A stretch of DNA of 24,866 bases from a virus. A program made the position numbers and the translations under genes. Shown here in pieces: positions 16,112 to 22,000 of the stretch. The stretch is taken from positions 1-24,866 of the IMG/VR virus record IMGVR_UViG_3300010354_000605; one strand, given 5' to 3'. Numbering within the stretch: the first letter of the stretch is position 1; each line of letters begins with the position of its first letter. Below the pieces are notes generated by a model, which did not search any database, was not told the DNA's origin, and worked only from the letters and a program-made list of their open reading frames with translations.

Positions 16112-16537
16112 ATGCTGCACGTCAGAAAATTGAACAGTCAGGATTACGAAGATAACTTAGTTAAGTGGTGGAAAGACTGGAGATGGACACCGCCTCCAGC
16201 AGATTTTCTACCAGAGAATGGAGAGGGAGGGTTTATGGTGTGTGACGAGGACTATCCAGTTGTGGCTGGGTTTCTATACGTTACTAACTCTAGTGTAGCT
16301 TGGCTAGAGTTCATTGTGTCTAACATGGATTATAAGCACAAGGAGAATAGAAAGAAAGCTATAAGATTGCTAATACTAACTCTAGAGGAGTTAGCTAAGA
16401 TAAGTGGAAAGAAATACATTTACTCAAGCCTTAAAAACGAATCACTAATAAACGCTTACGTTGAATGTGGTTTTAATAAAGGCACGAGTAACTCACAAGA
16501 AATGATAAAAGTAATATGGCAGCAGCAACAGCAATAG
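16112..16537 (+). CDS. GNAT-like acyltransferase-fold protein in the tail cluster
   Basis: A 141-residue protein with the layout of a GNAT N-acyltransferase, which normally moves an acetyl group from acetyl-CoA to an amine. Visible are an N-terminal WWKDWRWTPPPADFLPENG segment (19-37), the beta-strand VVAGFLYVTNS (50-60), the core strand WLEFIVSN (64-71), the helix where CoA pyrophosphate should bind, KHKENRKKAIRLLI (75-88), and the C-terminal YVECGF (116-121), typical of GNATs. The usual Q/R-x-x-G-x-G/A loop is missing: KHKENRK has no glycine, so activity is doubtful or the loop is divergent. GNAT-like proteins among virion genes are known in other phages, role unclear. The end, WQQQQQ, is read through the start of the next gene (22-base overlap). 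Confidence 0.7.
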   Translation: MLHVRKLNSQDYEDNLVKWWKDWRWTPPPADFLPENGEGGFMVCDEDYPVVAGFLYVTNSSVAWLEFIVSNMDYKHKENRKKAIRLLILTLEELAKISGKKYIYSSLKNESLINAYVECGFNKGTSNSQEMIKVIWQQQQQ

Positions 16538-17325
16538 CTCTAGGGGCAACAAGTGTAGCATCAGCAGGTGCTTCATTTGCTCAGGCAGCAAAGCAACAAA
16601 GACAAATGAGAGAGGCTGAGGAAGCCGCAGCAAAGTACATGGATGACGCTAGAAAAAAATTTAGCGTAAACTTCGCTGAACAACTTCAGGTACCTCTAGA
16701 AGGATATGAGATGGCTTCTGACTTAAACAGAGAGGCAGTGGCTCAAAATATAGAAGCCTTGAGAGAGTCTGGCCAGAGAGCTGTCCTTGGAGGTGTGGCT
16801 GGTCTTCAGCAACAAGCTCAAGCTGGAGCGGAGCAACTTAGAATGGCTATGCAGCAAGACCTATACGACAGAGATAAGGCAATCGCAGCAGAAGAATCTA
16901 GACTTAGAGATATTCAGGCAGAGATTGATCTAGGTGAAGCCGCTGGTGCTCAACAAGCTGCTGCTGACGCTCAAATGTTAAAAGCTCAAAATATTCAGTC
17001 TGGCTTGAGTGCATTAGCTTCAGGGGCAACATCTTTATATGAAGGATCTGAATTGTATAAGTCAGAATTAAGTGATAAAGTTTTGGGTAAATATGGAGCA
17101 GGTCTTACCCCAGCTGAAATGAGCGCAGTAGGATCTAGACTTCAAGGAATGGATCAAAATTTGTTAAAAGATCTTTACAAAAAAGCTCCATCTGGATTTA
17201 AACTTACTGCTGATTTTGGAGTTGCTCCTAATGTAAATATAGGACCAGCTCGTACTTATGGAGTACCAGCATCTAAAAAAACTCCATCTCTTCCTAAAGT
17301 TCCACTAATTCTTCCTGGTAGATAA
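16516..17325 (+). CDS. Alanine-rich internal virion protein, probably ejected (T7 gp14 / P22 gp7-like type)
   Basis: A 269-residue, mostly helical protein. It begins with a hydrophobic Ala-rich stretch, AAATAIALGATSVASAGASF (2-21), followed by a charged coiled coil (QQRQMREAEEAAAKYMDDAR, 28-47) and long Ala/Gln-rich helices (about 95-165). The C-terminus is Pro/Lys-rich (TPSLPKVPLILPGR). Short proteins of this style next to larger internal proteins form the ejected channel in podoviruses; the resemblance is in composition and position, not in a diagnostic motif. The start lies inside the GNAT-like gene in another frame (22-base overlap), and the repeated GCA/GCAG codons there give poly-Gln in one frame and Ala-rich sequence in the other. 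The next gene follows after 2 bases. A simple chaperone or tail-plug role remains possible. Confidence 0.65.
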   Translation: MAAATAIALGATSVASAGASFAQAAKQQRQMREAEEAAAKYMDDARKKFSVNFAEQLQVPLEGYEMASDLNREAVAQNIEALRESGQRAVLGGVAGLQQQAQAGAEQLRMAMQQDLYDRDKAIAAEESRLRDIQAEIDLGEAAGAQQAAADAQMLKAQNIQSGLSALASGATSLYEGSELYKSELSDKVLGKYGAGLTPAEMSAVGSRLQGMDQNLLKDLYKKAPSGFKLTADFGVAPNVNIGPARTYGVPASKKTPSLPKVPLILPGR

Positions 17326-17327
17326 AA

Positions 17328-19001
17328 ATGTCAACATACTATAATTACGTAAGAAGAGGAACTGAGTCTCAAGTAGACTGGGGTAAGATAGGCAAAGGAT
17401 TGTCTGATGAGATCACTAGAATATCTCAAGATAGAGAAGCCAAGCGAACTGAACTTGATAAGCTTAACACTGATTTAATTAGATCAGCATCACAAGTTAC
17501 TGCTCCAGAGCAGGAGTACGTTAGAAACTTAGTTTTGAATGGAACTAACGAGATGAAGAACCTTGCTCTTACAAATAACAATCTATTAAAGAGAGGTGTA
17601 ATTACACCAGCTCAGTATAGAATGGCTATGGAGAACATGAGTGCTGGCGTTACTAACTTAGACAAGGCTGCAAAAGAATTTGATGCCTCATACAAAAAGT
17701 CAATGGAAAGATTGGCTAAAGGGGAAATGCCTTGGGAAGAGCAGCAACAAAAGGAAGAACTTTTTAAGTACGGAAACCTTAAGGATAAAACTTTGTATGT
17801 AGCCCCTGATGGGTCTATGTATATTACAAGTATTGATGAGAATGGTAACCCAGTTGCTGACCCTAGAAAGATGATGAACACTGCTGTTCTAGCTCAAGGA
17901 TTAGGACAAGAGATGGTGAAGTACGATGTTAACGCACAGCTAGACAAGGGAGTTGAGTCAATAGGATCTGTAGTTGAAATACTTAGAAAAAATGGAGTGT
18001 TGGCTACTGATTCTGCAATGAATAATCCAGAATACAAAAAGACTAGAGATCTTTATATAGACTCTATGATTAGTAATCCAAAAAATATAATCTCTATTAT
18101 GGGAGACTATATGGGTGGATACAACGCTGTGGATGATCAGTCAAAGGCTGGAGGCAAGAACATATATAGAGACGTTAATGGAAACTTTATTCCAACTGAC
18201 GAACAGGTAAAAGAAGTTAAGGACAAACTTACCGCAATGTTTGATGCTAGGGTATCTAAGAAAGCAACCCCTATGCCTATCTCTACTGGTGGTGGTGGAG
18301 GAAGAGGATCTGGAGCGCCTACAGAAGCTCAACTTGGAAGTAATCTTAGAGATTTAATATCTGGAGACCCTACAAGATCCAAAATTTCAGCACAGTTCTT
18401 TGCAAGTCAAAATCCAAACATTAGATCAATTGATAGAGCAAATGGTGTGATAACCATTAACTTTAATGATGGAAGTCCTTCTCAGTCTTTTGATCAAAAT
18501 CAGCAGGGCATGAATGCCGAGCTAGTTGCAAGAGGTTTGGTTGGTTTCTTGATGCCAAAAGCAATATCTAATGTAGACAGAGTTATACGATCTGGTGGAA
18601 TTACTCCAGGTCTTCAGATGGCTACCACAGCTATTGGATATGCACCTACACCGCAGGTATTACCTCTAGCAGAAACAATGATTATGTATGAAGGTGCCCC
18701 AGCTACTGCATCTGATATAATTATGAACATATCTCCAGATGAAGATAATGTCAATGACGTTAACAGAGCATTGATGGCTATAGATCCAACACTATCTGTA
18801 AAACCAACCCCTTCAGGATTCTTATCAACTCAAGATCGGGTAGATCTATTCAAAAATGGAGTTAAGGTAGGAACTGTTAATTTTGATGATGACGGTGATC
18901 AGATGTTATTAATTGATTTGATCAATCAAACTAGAGTTCAAGGTAACCAACAACAAGCCGCACCTGCTCAGGGCGGATCAGTAAATTATTCAGATCTATA
19001 A
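17328..19001 (+). CDS. Probable virion cargo / internal protein
   Basis: A 557-residue protein lying between the Ala-rich internal protein and the giant polyvalent ORF. Residues 1-310 are mostly helical, with DWGKIGKGLSDEITRISQDR near the start (18-37), AQYRMAMENMSAGVTNLDKA (about 95-114), then a small beta element (KTLYVAPDGSMYITSIDENG, about 154-173). A flexible STGGGGGRGSG linker (about 321-331) leads to a C-terminal part (335-557) of alternating helices and strands. It ends with a Gln/Ala-rich tail (GNQQQAAPAQGG). I recognise the general type as a Bacteroidota-phage internal (cargo) protein but know no enzymatic motif in it. DDDGDQM (520-526) resembles the RNA polymerase DxDGD signature, but the context does not support that. 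It fits a protein packed in head or neck and ejected with DNA. Confidence 0.58.
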   Translation: MSTYYNYVRRGTESQVDWGKIGKGLSDEITRISQDREAKRTELDKLNTDLIRSASQVTAPEQEYVRNLVLNGTNEMKNLALTNNNLLKRGVITPAQYRMAMENMSAGVTNLDKAAKEFDASYKKSMERLAKGEMPWEEQQQKEELFKYGNLKDKTLYVAPDGSMYITSIDENGNPVADPRKMMNTAVLAQGLGQEMVKYDVNAQLDKGVESIGSVVEILRKNGVLATDSAMNNPEYKKTRDLYIDSMISNPKNIISIMGDYMGGYNAVDDQSKAGGKNIYRDVNGNFIPTDEQVKEVKDKLTAMFDARVSKKATPMPISTGGGGGRGSGAPTEAQLGSNLRDLISGDPTRSKISAQFFASQNPNIRSIDRANGVITINFNDGSPSQSFDQNQQGMNAELVARGLVGFLMPKAISNVDRVIRSGGITPGLQMATTAIGYAPTPQVLPLAETMIMYEGAPATASDIIMNISPDEDNVNDVNRALMAIDPTLSVKPTPSGFLSTQDRVDLFKNGVKVGTVNFDDDGDQMLLIDLINQTRVQGNQQQAAPAQGGSVNYSDL

Positions 19002-19004
19002 AAT

Positions 19005-22000
19005 ATGAACGAACAAGTAATAGACGACCTTTTCAATCAGGCGGTATCTAAGGGATACAAAAAAAGTAGAGAAGAATTTGTTAACCTTTTGCATACAAAT
19101 GATGCGGTACTGAATGATATGTACTCGTACGTTCAGTCAAAAGGATATCAGAAAGGAATTGAAGATTTTTCTGGTTTAGTTGGAAAAAAAAAAGACGTTA
19201 CAGGTTTATCTACGGTCGATGGTACATTGGGTTTGCCAAGCGGTGAAAAGGATACTTTAGTAGAAAGAACATTTGGTAAAAATGATTTAACTAACTGGTT
19301 AGGTGATATTTACAGATCGTATCAAGGAGGTGCGGCAAAGGTAGATGTTGTTGATCCTACTATGAATATTTTTGGGAAGAAGGCATCTGAAATAGATGAT
19401 AATTCCTTAAAAGAATTCGTAGAGTACACCAATAAAATAAAAAATACACCAATAACTGATGAGCTAAAGGATTACTACAAGAATGTAGAAGAAGCAGGCG
19501 GTGGATTTACTAACTCTATAATAGAGGCAGTTAAGAATCCAGCGATTTGGGGACAACTTGCGGTAGATTCATTCTCGATGCTAATACCAGTTACTGGAGA
19601 AGGAGTTAGTACTTATGGTCTAGGAGGAGCTGCTACTGGTGCAGGAGTTGGAGCAGGTACTGGAGCTGCGTTGGGTGCTATAGGAGGACCATTAGCCCCA
19701 GTAACATCTACAGTTGGAGCTGTTGCAGGCGGACTAAGAGGTTTGATGGCTGGAATGTCAGGAACAACTGAAGTTGCATTGTCTTACGGGCAATACCTTC
19801 AAGAAGAGGCCCAGAAGAGAGGTCTTGAATTCAACGAACAAAATGTTAAAAAATTATTAGAAGATCAGGCTGTTATAGATGGAGCAACAAATAGAGCTCT
19901 ATCTAGAGGTGCTACTGTTGCTTTGGTGGATGCAGTTACATCTGGACTTTCAGGTAGAGCACTTGGAGCAACTAAGGCTGCTGTAAAAGGAACCCCTGGC
20001 AAGGCTTTAGGAACTGCTGCTGGATTGGGAGTTGAGTCAGTTGGAGAAGGCGCTGGTGAACTAGCCGCTCAAGTTGTTTCTGGACAGGAAGTTTCTGGAG
20101 AAGAAGTTGCACTTGAAATGATAGGAGGCGTTGGTGGAGGTGTGTTTAACATTGGAGTTGAAACCATCATTGGCGGAGAGAAGGTTGGAAGATACAAGAT
20201 CAATGGAGAAGAGGTATCTAAGAACAGAGTAAACAGATTCATTAGTACGGCTACACCAGAAGAAGTTGCTAAAACAAATATAGAAGTAACAGATGACAAC
20301 GATGTGTTAGCTGTTGCTGAAGACAAGAAGAAGGAGGCTATGCTTGCTGGTCAGATAGATCCAGCTGTAACAGAAGAAACCGATAAGTCTAGACTCGTTA
20401 AGCTAGAGAAAGAGAGAGCAAAGCTAAAGGGTCTTGATACCAAGTCTGCTCAGAACAGAGTTAAGGCTATCGATGAGGAGATTGACTCTATCACTGGTAA
20501 GTATACACTAGAAGAGGCGCCTAAAGGAGCACAATACAAGATAGACGGTTCTAATATGGATCGAGCTAGATTTGTTGCTGCTGTTAATGAGGCTAAGAAC
20601 GAAGAAGCTCTCAACGAACTTGAGACGACTGACCCAGAGGTTCAGAAGGTAATTGATGCCAAGAGAGCACAGTTAACTGGAGAGGTACAGCCAGAGGTAC
20701 AGCCAACTGCTGTAGAGATGCCAGAAACAACTGTTGAGGCTGTCGAAGAGACACAGCCAGTGACAATAAATGTCGCAGACAAGTACACTGCTGACGAGGT
20801 AGAGAGAGTAAAAGCCCTTCCAATTGAGAATGAGGATGGTGCTACGATGAACTTGGATGGAACCAAGTACGAGAAAGGTGGATTAGTTATTCCATTGGCT
20901 TCAAGAAATCTACCAATATCAGAACTTACACCTCAGAAAATAGATGAGTTTGTAAAAGAGAACTCAGAGTCTATTGGATCTGACCTTGTTAAGGTTGGTA
21001 TCTACAAGTTCCCAGGAAGGGAAGAAGCTTCTATAGATATCAATATTGTAGCCGACAAATCAAAGAGAGAGGAAGCGCTTGCAATTGCAAGAGAGCTTGG
21101 TCAAGAATCAATCTTTGACTTAGATACATTTGAGAACATAAAGACTGGTGCTGACGGTAAGAATCCTAAAGTTTTGACTCCTAAAGAGTTTTTAGACATT
21201 CAGGATAGATTATCTAGACCTACTCAAACGGAGGTCACAGTGACCCCTGAAACGTCCTCAAACTACGCAAACATGACTGAAGATAACGAAGGAAACTTCG
21301 TGTTCTTCCATGTTGGTAAGAAGGGTTATGATACCATTAAGAAAGGAACTGGAGCATCTCAAGTAACTTCAAGAGAAGAGGCATCTGCCTTATCTAAGGT
21401 TGGTGGTCTAGCAATGTACTACACCGCTCCAGAGCAGACAGAAAGACAAAGTGCCGATGGTGCTAAGTACGCTGTAAAGGTTCCAAAGAATAAGGTTTAT
21501 GACTTCAACACTGACAAGCTAAATCTAATTGACGAGGCTAGACAAAGACATGAAGCAGAGAATCCTGGGAAAGCGTTTGATACAAACTCTCAGATTGCCT
21601 ATGTAACTAAGATTGCTGGAGAGAGAGGTTTCGACATGGTCGTTGCTGACTGGGCTGGGGGAACTAGAGCACAGACAACTAAGGAGCTTACACCTGTGGA
21701 TGTTCAAGAGTCAACTGGAAATGTTATTGAAAAGAATTTTGATAACGAGTACGAGTCAAACAAGAGCAAAGGATTTACACCAGTTGTACCTAAAAGAAAG
21801 GCAGACAAGCTACAGGCTCTTTACGACAAGATTAACGAGGTAAGAAGCGTTGAGAAGAGATACGACAATCTTTATAGTTTGTACACTGACTCTTCTAAGT
21901 ATACTCAGGAAGAGATCACTGACCTGATCGATAACTCTGATCTACCGCAGGACATCAAGAACGAGTACAAAGAGATTCTTGGATCAAAGGAGGAGACCAG

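Noticed and set aside
18885-18905. DDDGDQM in the 557-residue protein resembles the RNA polymerase DxDGD active-site signature (cellular DFDGDQM).
   Set aside because: It lies only about 30 residues from the C-terminus, with none of the surrounding polymerase barrel sequence, so chance similarity in an acidic turn is more likely.
21233-21245. Perfect inverted repeat GGTCAC-A-GTGACC.
   Set aside because: It is inside the giant coding frame in a Thr/Val-rich linker, isolated, with no T-run or partner copy; probably coincidental.
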